A stretch of DNA of 64,000 nucleotides from Brassica napus (GCF_020379485.1 NC_063438.1:6404835-6468834); one strand, 5' to 3'; counted from the first letter of the stretch, positions 35,608 to 48,297 are shown. The notes: generated by a model from the sequence alone, not told the origin. A program made the numbers and translations.

Positions 35608-38459
35608 GAAAGGAAGCTAGCTACAAGTGTATTATGATAAAAGGGCAGCTTAAGTTGAAGGGAATTCATGGCTTTACTTGTGTTACACTCATATTTAGTC
35701 GGACATCTCTTGGTTTGGCTATTGGATAAGTTATGGAACTCATTATAGAAAGAAATGATATTTAATCGAAGAAAAAATAAAATACCATAAATTTTAAATT
35801 CCCGTACAATTAAACTTGTTGTTTCATTTCAAACCAAATTGAAACTAAAATCATACCAATCCGATTCATACTAATTTAACTTTTGGTATGATCCGATCCA
35901 AATTATTATATGTTATTATTTTTCAAATAAAAAAATCCAATATAATATGAGTTTAACATCTTTTCAATATAAATTGTTTTTTTGTCATAAAAGTTTTGTT
36001 GTTTCAAGATGACATAAAAATTGTAGGTAGATTGCAATCTATAGAAAAATACAACGGGTTGAAGCATATATTGGTTACTTTTTCCTTTTTATTACTTTTT
36101 GATAAATATATATATTTAAATATTAGAATATAAAATTTTCTAATTTACTAACTTTAATAACATTGGATTTTTTGGACTACAAAATACAAGTTTAGAGATT
36201 TATTATAAGAACCTCTTAACAGATATTTTCCTCAGTTCATTTTCTCTCTAAAAATCTTCTATTTTTCTCTTTTGAAAATTCCCAACAGTTTTACTATAGT
36301 ACTTCATTAGTTTCTAAAAGATCTATATCTATGTGTCTGTACACATATTTTAAAAAGATATTAAATTTTGGTGATAAATAATTATTTTTTTGTGTTTACC
36401 AATTTCCAATAATTTTGACTTATAATATTTTTATAAGTATAATTAATTTTTTGAAATTTGAAATTTATCATTACTAACTAATTAAAATGAGTAAAAATCT
36501 GAAGCATGAATCTTTTGTAATTAACAGAGTTTTTATAAAGCATTCATCTTTGTGAAACAGATGAAATATATGCCTTGTAAACTAATTACAATTCGTCGGC
36601 CACAAATATATATATTTTCTTTTGGTGAAAAAATATAAGAAACTTGTTTGACTATTTTTCTCAATGAAATAAAAAAATCACCAAGTTAAGAATTTATAGT
36701 TTGCTTACTATGAATCAAATTTATGAATTGTTCGTCATGTCATTGTCCAATAAACAACATGAAATACTTTTAAAAGATTATTCTAATACCTTGCTCAAAG
36801 CTTTAACATTTTATTATTCTAATCGTCTGTAGAGGTTTTTCTTCTTTTTTTATTTTTCAAGATAATGACATATGAAGAAATAAAATAACAAGATTTCGTC
36901 GTATACCAAACCAATTGTTTCATTTCAATGTTTTTTTTTTCTTTTCACTTGATCAGTGAAGATGAAAATGTTTAACCCATTTAACACAAAAATGGCAGAA
37001 TTCCTAGAATGTCTCTTTAAACAGAATTCCTAACCAGTAACCACCCGAACTAGAGTATCACCCCTTCACATTTAGGCATTGCCTATATTTTTATTGACAG
37101 AGACATGTTAAAAATAAAATAACCAATTACAAACTTCTTAATGAAAATCAGGTTTACTATAATTTGTAAGATTATCGTCATTCAGTTTTAAGATTTATGT
37201 TGTTTCACTTATTATCTGAAGCTCATTCAGCTTTTCACTTGTAACATAAAGCTGCAACACGTTGTTCACACCAAGCCTTATGATTGTCAAAAGCATTATA
37301 TTAAGATAAGGTCTCTGAAATTTGTCCCAAAAAAGAAAAAAGAAGAAGATAAGGTGTCTGAAATAAACGGACTCAACAGCTTTGTGTACTAATTCTAATC
37401 ATTAGAAACCACAGCGTCACTTGTCAAAGACCCTGTCATTGCTTACCTCGGATCACAATACAACAACTGTTAAGAAACTGTTGAATAAATTTCCATCGTT
37501 CTCAGGATTCAACGTTTAGAAGGAAGGTTTTCTATATATGGAACTATGAAGGCAGATCATGCATGGAACCAGGGTTTAAACATATCCGCAAAAGCATAGT
37601 TCACTTTTTTCTCCGACTTATATATAGCACATCTAAGATTCAATTTAGAAACCGATAATGAAACAAACAACATCATCTCGACACGTTGAGCTACTTGGGA
37701 TAAAACGGTGAGTCAACTTCTCAGCGTGCCCCAAATGTGACAGTGCCAAATTTCTTATGGACTCCTCGAGTTTCATATATCCCTATTTCATAATTCTTTT
37801 TTTATCAAAATCTAAACTCACAAATCAAATCCTTTCCGGTTATCAAAACTAAACCCTAACTCCCCCATGGATTATAGAACCCATGGACAAATATTTAAAT
37901 TCTATACCTTTCAAATTCAGAATTTTTTTTTTTAAATCGTTTTTAATCATATTTTGATGATTTTTTCGAAAATATGGAAAACAACGTTTTTGGATTTTTG
38001 AAATATTTTTATCAAATTCTATAAATCAAATTAAAAATATTAACGTTTCCATTTTAATTTTATGATTTTTCGTTTGATATATAAAATTAAAAGAACAAAA
38101 GGATCTTTTTGAGATTGTGTTATAAGATATAAGGGTATGAAAGGATTTGTCTCTGAAATGATGCTAATAAATTATAATACATATTTTACCAAAAAAAAAA
38201 AAATTATAATACATATGAAATTGGGCTTATTGGCCAAATAGCTATATTTGAGTGATAAATAAAATGAGTAGCATTGATTTTGACATAATTTAATGTCAGA
38301 CTCTTTGAACACATTTCAGCCGGTTCTGTCCTTTTTCATAACAGGTTTCCAGTTGCAAGTGAAAAATAGGCGACGTCTTTCTTTTTGTAGCTTATTTATA
38401 ATCACATATCAAACATCCACGCCACATGTTCATTAACCACATATATACATCGATTGTTC
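35608..38459. other. BGLU33-B upstream and intergenic DNA, no gene
   Basis: Up to about 36880 parts are homologous to the region upstream of copy A, interrupted by roughly 0.9 kb of unmatched AT-rich DNA (about 35690-36570). 36880-38459 has no coding frame of note. 37800-38150 contains a 'caaatc.aaaccctaactcccccatgg' style repeat seen in many plant intergenic regions. Confidence 0.4.
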
Positions 38460-39560
38460 TATTCCATATCGCTGAAATAGTATAAAATTATAACTCCACT
38501 CATAACCCTAAATACTAAACATTATCTCAATCCCTATATACTGAACCATAAATCTCAATCACTATGCAACACCTAAGTACTAAACATTACCCAAACCCCA
38601 ACATCTAAAAAAAATATATGGTAATATACATATGCACGTATTGTTCTATTCCATGTCACTTAAATAGTATAGAAGGACGCAACAACATCCACAATCCTTA
38701 AATACTAAACACTACCCTCAATTCATAAATACGAAACTCTAAACCCAAATTACTAAACTCTAATTATTAAACTCTAAACCCAAATATAAATTATAAACCT
38801 AAGTATAAATCCTAAACCCAAATAGAATGGAACAAAATACATAACATAGTAAATTAGTGAAATTATGAAACATATATGATTTCATGGAATAAATTAATGT
38901 TGACCCCAATCATATCCTTCACCTACTAAATACTAAATCCAAAATCCTAATCACTAAACCATAAACCCAAAAATAAACTCTAAAACCAAATAGGATAGAA
39001 CAAAATACATAGCATAGTACATATATTGGTGAAATTATGAAACATGTATGATTGCATGGAATAAGTTAATGTTGATCCCAACCATATCCCTCACCTACTA
39101 AATACCAAAACCAAAACCCTAATCACTAAACCCTAAAGCCAAATAAAAACCAACTCTAATCACTAAACCCTTACCCAAATATAAATCCTAACTCAAATAT
39201 AACCCTAAACTCAAATAGAACGGAACAAAAATAAATGACATAGTGGTGAAGTTATGATGTATATAATTACATGGAAGAAGTTAATGCTAACTTCAACAAT
39301 ACCCCTTCACCTTCTAAATACTAAACCCTAAACTATAATCACTAAACCCTAACCTAAATATAAAATCTAAACTCAAATATCAAAATATAAAAAAATACAT
39401 TATATTATGTAATATTAAACTATACAATATATATCATAGTGGGATTTTTACATGTTCAAAAACATGTAACAAGAACTTTAAAAAAATTAAAAACTATATT
39501 TCTAAACAAAATAAAACATATTTTAGTAACAATCAAATGGAATGGAACATAATAAAATAG
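38460..39560. repeat. Degenerate satellite with CTAAACCC-like words
   Basis: Imperfect units of roughly 170-220 bp recur. Landmarks are AATAGAATGGAACAAAATAC (about 38819), its variant AATAGGATAGAACAAAATAC (about 38989) and a third (about 39205). Each is followed by a GTGAAATTATGA and ATGGAATAAGTTAATG block and then runs of 'actaaaccctaa'. It looks like a decayed tandem array with telomere-like words, not a true (CCCTAAA)n tract. Confidence 0.75.
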
Positions 39561-40576
39561 TATAGTAGAAAAATATACACAGTTCATCTTCTCCGATTAA
39601 CTTTTGTACAGACACCACACGAGTCTTTGAAACTCTATTATCCACTATAACCCTTCACCATCAATATAGACAATACAATTTCATCAATAATTCCAAAATT
39701 TTGAGAAGGAAAAGAGGCTCGGATTGCTCCTTCTCTACTTCAACTGTAACACGTCGTCTCACAAGCGTTTTCTAAGATGTGAAGACAATTAAGCCATAAT
39801 TTATTTTTACATATAATAATTATTAATTTTAATTTTTTTTCTCTGCAGGTTACGCCGGTTGCAAGAAGGGACAATACTGTATTATTATATATCTATGACG
39901 GTGTGTATAGAAAAGTTAGGGAAATTGGTTATTTGGTGAATTATGCTTTTTTTCCTTGCTATACAGCCTAATTCCCCTATGAAATTAAGAGATAAATTAA
40001 TCTTCAATAAAAATGGATAATGGGAAGGTCACGTCCACGTTCAGGTTCACGTCTCACCACTCTCCCTTCCTAATCTCTTCCTCTAAACCTTTTGAAAGTA
40101 TTCACCTTTCTAGGCAAAACGCTTAACCCAGCTACTGTGATTTCAATTTCTACGGTAATATTACTTTTGGTGATTGGATTCGTTTTCATCAGCATCTGGG
40201 TTTTCGCAAAGGTACAACCTTTCGTCCTCTATCTGGATTATATTTTCTATTGATCTGCTTATTCTCTGTTTCTGAGCGGTTAATCGTTCTACTCGTTGGT
40301 GATCGCATTGTTCTGATTCCAAAAGAGTTTATATAGAAGAATCTGATTAAAGCTATACTGTGAAGTGTGTTTTAGTTGATGTACTTGATAGGGATCTAGT
40401 TTGATTCAAGCTTTGTATATGATATGCTTCAATAGCTCCTGTGTATGTTGCTCTTTGATCAAAGATTCAACCTTTAGCTCCATCTACACAGTTCTGTGAC
40501 CTCAAGCAAAGAGTAATATCTCTGTTTTTTTGTTGATGTTTGCAGTTGTTCTTTTATCATTTCCACTGATCCAACC
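39561..40576 (+). other. Kinase promoter and leader with 5'-UTR intron
   Basis: The leader probably begins near 40050-40150 and contains an intron in the 5' UTR: donor AAAG|GTACAACC (intron from 40212), acceptor TTTGCAG|TTGTTC (ending 40545), 31 bases before the ATG. Repeated ACGT cores (CACGTCCACGTTCAGGTTCA, 40027-40046) are upstream. Nothing recognisable at 39561-40000. Confidence 0.5.
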
Positions 40577-43500
40577 ATGTGGAAATTCAAACCATTCGCT
40601 CAGAAAGAGCCCGCGGGTCTCGAAGGTCGATACCTCGAGATAGGAAGCCTTAAAGTCCAGGTTCGAAACGTCATTGCGGAAGGAGGTTTCTCCAGCGTTT
40701 ACTTAGCTCAAGACACAACTCACCCCTCAAAGCAGTACGCTTTGAAGCACATGATATGCAACGACGAGGAGTCTCTCGAGCTCGTGATGAAAGAGATCTC
40801 GGTCCTGAAGTCTCTGAAAGGGCATCCGAATGTTGTCACGCTCTACGCACATGGGATCTTGGATATGGGGAGGGGTAAGAAAGAAGCGCTTTTGGCTATG
40901 GAGTTTTGCGGTAAGTCTCTTGTGGAAGTGCTTGAGAGCAGAGGCGGTGGTGCTGGTTACTTTGAAGAGAAACAAGCTCTGACGGTTTTTAGAGATGTGT
41001 GTAACGCTGTCTTTGCAATGCATTGTCAGTCCCCGCGCATTGCTCACAGGTATACATGATGCTTTATTATAGGGGTGGGCACTTTACCCGATATCCGAAA
41101 TGGCAGTCGAACCCGATCCGAAAAAACCGAACCGAAATCCGAACCGAAGTAGCAAAATACCCGAACGGGTATTGAATAATGAGAGATTGGATACCCGAAC
41201 CCGAACGGATAATACCCGAACCCGAATGAATATCCGAAGATAACCAAACATATGTATAATTAACCTTATGTTTCTAGTTTATATCTCTCATTTTATATAA
41301 AATATTTATATTGATACTACACATACTTTAAGTTCATATGATATACATACAATTACGGAAAAAATGATTTGCTACTCACTTAAAATGCATGTCGAGTTTT
41401 TTATTTCAAAAATTAACAAAAAGTTATATCCAAAATTAAAAAAAAAAAACTAAATTAATGCATTTTTAGTTTTAAAATGTTATGTCCAAATCTATTAACC
41501 ATTCAATCTATTAAAAATAAAAAATTAGTTAACTAAAAGTTATATTTTTAAATACAACAAACTTGAGAAATGAAAATTTTAATTTTTTTTTTCAAAATCT
41601 AAATATCCGAACCCGATCCGAAATAACCGAATCCGAACTAAAAATACCCGAACCCGATTACCCGAACGGGTTCTAGACCTCTATACCGAAATACCCGAAA
41701 ATCCGAAATACCCGATCCGAACCCGAACGGGTACCCGAACGCCCACCCCTACTTTATTAGATCTCTTTCGTATTTGAGTGTGCAAGCTAGCCTTCGATTT
41801 TCTGTTCGGCTATGGTTTGGTTCTCGGTTCTAGAGGTTTAGGATCCGTTCGGATATTTAGAAAATTTGGTTTAGTTACGGTTATTTCTGTTTTTTTTTTT
41901 GTTTGGTTCGGGAGTTGAGAACCGGCTACTATCCGAGGTAATTTTGGATCCCATTCGTTTCTGGTTTTTCGGTGTAAAAAAAAGAAAAAATTTGACTTTT
42001 TCGAATTAAATATCAGATTTTTTGGGTTTTCGGATAAAGATTTGGATAATTTTATGCATTTCTGACAAAAAAAGTATCTGGTAATTCGGTTTTCAGTATT
42101 TTGATTTATAAATTTAAAATGGGCAATTGTCAATAATAGCACCTTTTGAAGTTTATGTCACAAAAATAGCACTAGAAGGAGAAAGTCACAAAAATGACAT
42201 TCATTAAAGGGTAAAATATCCCTAATACCCTTGGTTTAAAATTAAATAAACAAACAAAAATAAATATAAATAAATAAAATAAAAAAAAAATTTTTTATAG
42301 TTTCAGATTATATTTTTCAGATTCGAAATTTTTATAATTTTTTTTTGAATTTTTTTTTTCGAAATTTTTTTTTTTTTTTTTTTAATTTTCTTTTTATAAT
42401 TTAAAAATACTTTTTGAAACTGTTTTTAAAATTTTTATTTTTATTTTTTATAAAATTTTAAACCCTAATTCCAAAACCCCACCCCCTTAACTCTAAACCC
42501 TAAGGTTTGGATTAATTAACCCAAGGGGTATAAGTGTATATTTACCTCTTTAATGAAACCTATTTTTGTGACTTTGAACCTTGAGTGCTACTTTAGGAAC
42601 AAAAACTTGGTTTGGTGCTATCTTAGTCTTTTTCTCATTTAAAATTATTTGAATATTCTAAAACTAAATATAGTTAATATATATAAGTATATAAACTATA
42701 CTAGGGTACTCGGTTCTCGGTTCGTTCCGTTTTTTTCCGTTCTAGTATGCTCGGCTCGGGTAGTTGACAGGATTCAAGCCCGAACTGAACTTCATTTTTT
42801 TGGTTCGGTTCATTTTTCGGTTCAGTATAAATGTGTCCAGGCCTAGTGCAAGCGATGGAAACTGAGTATTGGTGTTTCTATAATTGCATCAGAGACTTGA
42901 AGGCAGAGAATCTGCTACTTAGTTCAGATGGACAGTGGAAGTTATGCGACTTCGGAAGCGTTTCAACAAACCACAAAGTATTCGAAAGAGCAGAAGAGAT
43001 GGGTATTGAAGAAGACAATATTAGGAAACACACAACACCAGGATACAGAGCTCCTGAGGTTTGACTAGACCCATATGCTCTTACACAGATCATAAGAGTG
43101 GTTAAACAAACATGTGTTCATCATGTCTTTATTTGGCAATTAGATGTGGGATCTCTTTCGAAGGGAGGTGATAAGCGAGAAGGTTGATATATGGGTATGT
43201 CATGTGATAACGCTTTTCAACTTCTCCTAATCAACAAGGTCGACACTTAAGTATATGTCTTTTGCAATGTTTCAGGCTCTTGGATGTCTTTTATTTCGGA
43301 TATGTTATTTCAAGAATGCATTTGATGGAGAATCAAAGCTGCAGATTCTAAACGGGAACTATCGTATACCAGAATCACCCAAGTACAGCTCATCTGTTAC
43401 TGATCTCATCAAAGACATGCTGCAAGGTTCACCTGATGAACGACCAGATATCACACAGGTTTAAAAAAAACAGCACTTTGTTCTCATATTGATGCAATGT

Positions 43501-44510
43501 CTCTTAACAACATCTCCATCTACAGATTTGGTTTCGTGTCAACGAGCTACTTCCTGTTAATTTACAAAAGTCATTACCTGATCAACCACCTGAAATGGGT
43601 TCATCAAAGTCAGCAAGCAACTCTTCTCCAGCACCTCGTAGAAGTCCACCACCGCCACCACCATCATCTGGAGAGCCAGCTAGTAGTGGAGGACCGCTCG
43701 GTGCCTTTTGGGCGACTCAGCATGCTAAAACATCAGTTGTAACAGAAGACAACAAATGTATGCCTATATTTGATGAACCAAACAGCCACAACAGTCATCA
43801 TTCCAACAAGCCTAATCCTGCTGCAACCACTAACAGGTCAAGAGTGTCGAAGGACGACGCTTTTAACTCCTTTATTGCTGATTTCGACACCGCGAAGCTT
43901 GATAATGGTAATAAACCTGGGAAGGAAGAGGCGTTGGAGGCTGAGGTAGAGAGGTTAAAAGAAGAGTTGAAGCGAACAAAGTCAGAGAAGGCTGAGATGA
44001 CGGCTAAGTTTGAAAAGCTTTCTGCTATCTGCAGATCACAGAGGCAAGAGTTGCAGGATCTCAAGCAAACACTTGCTTCTAAAACTGTGTCGTCATCACC
44101 GAGCAGAGACTCTCCAGGGATGCGTTCCACGTCATCAACTCCATCGGTACTTTCTTGTTTCCTGTTAATCTAAGCGTTAGGCTCACACATAAGATTGCAT
44201 ATGTTTCTTACAGCTTATGATTATATTGTTCTTGTTGAAACAGAGAGATAAGGGTAACAACAATAGCAACAATGAGTCAGTGAGAACCAAAAGCAAACCA
44301 GCTTCTTCGGCTCCTGCTCCGGCAAGCCAAGGTTTTGAGCCATGGGGTTTCGAGACAGAGTCATTCAGAGCTGCTTCACAGTCTTCAGCTTCTGCTACTA
44401 CAACAGCGCAAAGATTTGTAAGTTCTGGGAGTAGTTCACCGAGATTAGGGAACACAAAGATGAGAGAGAACCAGAAAGCTGCTCAACCTGCTGGATGGGC
44501 TGGCTTCTAA
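40577..44510 (+). CDS. NAK/AAK1-family serine/threonine kinase
   Basis: Six coding exons: 40577-41049, 42893-43058, 43144-43194, 43276-43458, 43526-44146, 44244-44510, giving 586 aa. The N-terminal kinase domain has a glycine loop (EGGFSSVYLA), the ATP lysine in YALKHM, HRDLKAEN split by intron 1, CDFGS and RAPE. Then come a Pro/Ser-rich linker (PPPPPPSS), a coiled coil (EALEAEVERLKEELKRTKSE onwards, about residues 410-470) and a C-terminus ending WAGF. This layout is that of plant AAK1/GAK-like kinases (At2g32850 by position and sequence memory). Relatives in other kingdoms phosphorylate clathrin adaptors, so a role in endocytic trafficking is inferred only. Intron 1 is swollen by transposons; a 5'-UTR intron is also present. 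Confidence 0.93.
41070..41751. mobile_element. Non-autonomous hAT in kinase intron 1 (first)
   Basis: 8-bp duplication CTTTATTA (41062-41069 and 41752-41759) and perfect 11-bp inverted ends TAGGGGTGGGC. Subterminal regions are packed with ACCCGAACCCGA/ATCCGAAAT words; the interior is AT-rich. 682 bp, non-coding. Confidence 0.92.
41788..42845. mobile_element. Non-autonomous hAT in kinase intron 1 (second)
   Basis: 8-bp duplication GTGCAAGC (41780-41787 and 42846-42853). Ends begin TAGCCTTCG and, reversed, TAGGCCTGGACAC, with GGTTCGG/CCGAACC-rich subterminal parts. 1058 bp including a nested Mutator-type MITE. Confidence 0.82.
42121..42636. mobile_element. Mutator-type MITE (family M, copy 2), nested in hAT
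   Basis: 9-bp duplication ATTTAAAAT (42112-42120 and 42637-42645). Starts GGGCAATTGTCAATAATAGC. The interior has 'cccttaactctaaaccctaagg' and GGGGTATAAGTGTA, shared with the other two family copies. Subterminal ATAGCACC and GTCACAAAAATAG words occur in inverted orientation at both sides. Confidence 0.8.
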
Positions 44511-45157
44511 ACAAAGACTGATCTCAGTGCTCATTTGCTATTCCTCTTACACCAACAACAACAAGCTCCTTCTTGGTTGGCATTACAGAATCTTGAATCT
44601 TTTTGTAGATGATCGACTATCCTCTGTTTTTGTGCTGCAAACTTTACAGAGTTGTGTTTTTGGGGAATGTATAAACCTATTTCTGAGCAGTGGGGGAAGA
44701 TCTCGGCTTTGTAATTACCATATGATAAATTACCGCATTGGGAAACAGAGGAGCTAAAGAAACGTTTGCAGTCTTATGCTTTGAAAATTAGCCTTAACCA
44801 AACCAAAATTTATTAACATAAACCGAACCAAATTTTACTTAATAATCTAAAATTTTCAATTGGAATCAGTTTTCCTCAACCGAAACAAAATTAACTTGAA
44901 ATTTTAAAACCAGAATTAGAAAATGGTCATCAAAACAAGTGAATTATCAATTAACTATAATTTTAATAGAAAACTAATATTATATATCTAAAGTGAACCG
45001 GATCGAACCGAACCGATAACTCAAAATTGAACTCGAGAACAAAACCGGACCACTCTTGGCGTCTGTTTGGAGATTTAAATCTGCAAAGAAAAATAAAGGT
45101 ACCAACTTTGAATCTTTTCTCCCCCACAGTTTCTGCCAAACCAAAAATCGAATCCTA
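44511..45157. other. Kinase 3' region and promoter of the next gene
   Basis: The kinase 3' UTR, then from about 44785 to 45050 AT-rich sequence with AACCAAACC/GAACCGAACC words like degraded hAT ends. The downstream gene's leader begins by about 45060. Confidence 0.4.
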
Positions 45158-46775
45158 ATGTCCACTCCAGATCCCAACGCCTCCGTCTCTCTCGCCGCCG
45201 CATCTGAAACTCCGATGACACAACCCAACACAGTCAAAACTCCGTCTCCTCAACCGCCGTACAGAGCCATAGCTCCCCTTCACCGTCAACCTCAACAGAG
45301 TATCCACCCGCATCCCTTCCCGGTCAGACGATCGAATCCCGTTTCCGGTTCGCCTCTCCAAGACCCTTCAGCTCTTGTTTACCCGGGTCGTGGGTTACCG
45401 ACCCGACCCGGAAGGCAGAGTCCGAGCACCGTCGCGGATCCATCGGGTGGGTATCCTACTCTGCCGGTTTATGCTTACCAAAACGGGCAGAGTTTGGATC
45501 CAATGAGTCGGTTCATGATCCAACCAGCTTCTCATCTTGGGTCGGGTCACTTGAAGGGAGTTCCTCACTTCTTGCAACCTCGGGTTAGCTTCTGATTCTC
45601 TAACCGAACACAAATTTTAGATTCCTTTGGTTAGTGGAATTGGTTTATTCGTTAAAGTTAGGTTGGTTTGTTATTACATCAGTTGTTCTGCATTGTCTGT
45701 CTCATTTTTTCAAAGCTTTTAGCTTGTGGTTGGTTTAGTAAAAGTGTTTTTTTTTTGGCATCCTTATTTGACTTTGTGAGTAGTGTCAATTTTTTTGAAT
45801 TTCAGTCTATAATGAGGCTCAAAGGTTTAAACTTTATGATGATTAGGTTGCTCATCCTCCTCCTACTTCAATTCTAGACAATGGTGGCCGTAAAAACGCT
45901 AGGTACTTTTCTATCTTCTTTCCTTTATGCATTGTTGATTAGAGAGAATCTTCTTTACAAACTTGTTAATGTTTTGCATTTCTTTTCCATGTTGTTTAGA
46001 AGCAGAAACGACGTGCTGGTCCTTATAAGAAAAAGAAAGGTGAGAGATTTTTGTTCACTGGCTTTTGGGTTTACGTTAGAAGCTGCCTTGTTTTGTCTGT
46101 GGCGAGTTTCATAAACTTTTTTCATTTGTTTTTGCAGGTTAGAATAACGGAGGGAGCTTCTCTGTATTCGCTTTGTAGATCGTGGTTGAGAAATGGTGCT
46201 CATGAGGGACTTCAGGTTTGCCTTTCAGTTTCTGTTTTGCTTTTTTTTTTTTTTTTGTAATTTTAATGTAGAGTTCGGCCTTGTGTTTATGTCATAATGG
46301 ATTTTGCTTACAGAAGCAGCAAAGCGATACAACAGTGGCATGTTTGCCAAAGCCTTTGCCTGCATCGGATGTGGTTGAGACTAGTTTGCCAAAAGATTCA
46401 GTTGAAGAACCAAATTGTGTAGAAGAAGACAAAGAGGTTTGTGTTTTGTCTTGTTAATGCTAATGATTAATAATAATGCTAAGTTTCATGATCTTGTTTC
46501 AACTCTTTGATGAAATTCAGGACGAGGAATCTGTGAAACATTTGTCTGATGCTGATCTTTTGAAAAGACATGTGGACCGTGCTAAGAAAGTCCGAGCTCG
46601 GTGAGTCACACAAACTTTTTTTTTCAAATCAAAGTTGTTTTCTTGGTGTTGCAGAAGCTAAATTGTGGGTTTGTTTTTTTTGTTTTTGGTTTTCAGATTA
46701 AGAGAAGAACGGTTGAAGAGGATTGCTAGGTACAAGGCAAGATTAGCTCTTCTTCTGCCACCGTTTGGAGAGTAA
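45158..46775 (+). CDS. Proline-rich protein of unknown function (At2g32840-like)
   Basis: Seven exons: 45158-45583, 45847-45902, 46000-46039, 46138-46215, 46314-46436, 46521-46600, 46697-46775, giving 293 aa in one frame. The N-terminal half is rich in Pro, Ser and Gln (TPSPQPPYRAIAPLHRQPQQ, then RSNPVSGSPLQD). The middle is basic (GRKNARSRNDVLVLIRKRK then VRITEGASLYSLCRSWLRNG). The C-terminus is an acidic segment followed by a helical Arg/Lys-rich end (RLREERLKRIARYKARLALL). It has no signal peptide or membrane segment. The composition suggests a nuclear protein, but no function is known to me. Exon 2's acceptor (ATGATTAG|GTTGCT) was chosen because it alone keeps the frame; an upstream TTTCAG would not. 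Confidence 0.8.
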
Positions 46776-47928
46776 TGCATGAACGAGTAGGGATTTAATT
46801 TAAAGCTTGGAACTACTATGTGAATATACTTGCAGTTGATTTAGTTATATCACAAGGAACCTTTAGAGGGGTGTGTTTGTTCTCTATTGTTGTCTCCTAG
46901 TAAACTGCAATCTATCTTTCTTCTTAGCTTTGATATATAATAATAATCAATATATGAAAGAGTTCTCGGATTTTTCTTTCAGTTTTTAAATAGATTTTTT
47001 GGGTCTTTCTCATTGTCTCCATCAAAGGAGCCTAATTCATGTTACTTGGTGTCCAAGAAATTACTGTTAAAACTGGAATGCAGGATTTTGAGAGATCTTT
47101 CTTTCAAGAAATGTTTCTTGGACATTGTTCCCCAACATACACAACAACATAAGCAAAAATACCAAGAGGAGGAAGAAGAAGCGTTGAAGTGGAAAGCAGT
47201 GGCTATGGAGTATGCTCCTTGAGTGTTTTTTGGATTGCAGTATGTCAAAGTCATTGCTTCATCATCATACACATCTCTGTTACTTCTCTGCCCCAAACAT
47301 CTGGAGGAATCAAATCTAAAGAGAAAACAAGTGAGAGGCAAATCTACAAACATGGGAACAAGCATGATGTTATATACCAACAACATGAAACATACCGAGT
47401 GAGGGAAAAGACAGAGAATCCCACAAAATCATATGTTAATTTGAAGAGCCTGTATTGCTTTCTTTGAAGAGGGTCTATTGGTTCCTTGTGGTTGGATAGA
47501 GAAGATGAGGAAGCACTCTACAAATTCATTAATACGCATAAACAGAAGACAAACACGTCTTGACTTGAACAACTACACAAAATAGAGACTGTGAAAAAAC
47601 ATTTTTTACAGTTTAGTATGATTAAATTGAAATTTAAAGTGGTGACTACACTAACTCCAGTTTACTAAGAGAATAAACAACTAAAGTTGTCCCTAGGCTT
47701 GAGTTCTAAGGGCATCTCTGTGTAGTTTGGTCTGTAATGCTCTGGCTCCAATGTTGAAGAAGTGCTTTTGCAGGGTTGCAGATTTTCCTGCCTTTATGCT
47801 TTGCAAGATAGGTTAGCTGAGCCACGATCCTCTTCGTTTCCGGAGCTGTTGAGCTGATGGGATAGTCGATGAGATATTGGATCATTATGTTAACGTTGAA
47901 ATATTGGATCTAACGCATAACGAGATAT
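46776..47928. other. Intergenic, no supported gene
   Basis: The 3' UTR of the proline-rich gene extends to about 46950. Short frames at 47013-47222 (ending EEEEEALKWKAVAMEYAP) and on the opposite strand overlap each other, lack recognisable domains, and have no splice context I can support. Confidence 0.4.
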
Positions 47929-48297
47929 TTTTTTTTTTGAATTGAATGTTAAATTTAATCAAATAAAAAACCATTGTTTTACGTCAAGTGCACAGCTTGT
48001 TTGGAAAGTGTAAATGAAACAAACCTTCTCAAATGCTTATATTATACTCCTTGTGGCAAACCAAAATCGTAAACCTTCTTCATATTTGTCATCACCCATT
48101 CTCTGAATTGTAGTAAATTTGTTACGAATGTTCTTATCCAGCAAGTGAATAAGTCTATTTGCTGAAAAAGGTTTACCTCCATGGCGTCTTGCATTCCTTT
48201 CACGCCATATGGTATATAAAGCTTCTTGGAATACATACTGAAGAGAACTTTGGTATCTTCTGCTGCGCGCGAGTTTGATTAACTTCGAACAAAACAA
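47929..48297 (-). mobile_element. LINE 3'-end remnant
   Basis: The minus-strand frame 48037-48297 encodes IWRERNARRHG and a basic tail, typical of the region after the zf-RVT domain in plant non-LTR retrotransposons. A poly-T run at 47930-47940 (poly-A on the element's strand) marks the 3' end. The element is 5' truncated. Confidence 0.75.

Larger units (their letters stand above)
28910..36880. repeat. Segmental tandem duplication, unit B
   Basis: Second unit of the duplication described at 15920-26540. It holds the interrupted RALFL17-like copy 2 and intact BGLU33 copy B. Coding exons of the two BGLU33 copies have identical lengths except exon 1 (138 bp longer here) and exon 8 (2 bp shorter here). 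Confidence 0.9.

Noticed and set aside
38460..39400. Interstitial telomere repeat
   Set aside because: CTAAACCC words occur, but never as a continuous (CCCTAAA)n tract. The longer 170-220 bp periodicity fits a degenerate satellite better.
45056..45157. Upstream extension of the proline-rich protein to 45056
   Set aside because: The extension begins at TTG, not ATG; the first ATG in frame is 45158.
47013..47386. Overlapping frames of 69 and 114 codons 3' of the proline-rich gene
   Set aside because: They lie on opposite strands over the same DNA, with no recognisable domain or splice context. Probably UTR/intergenic.
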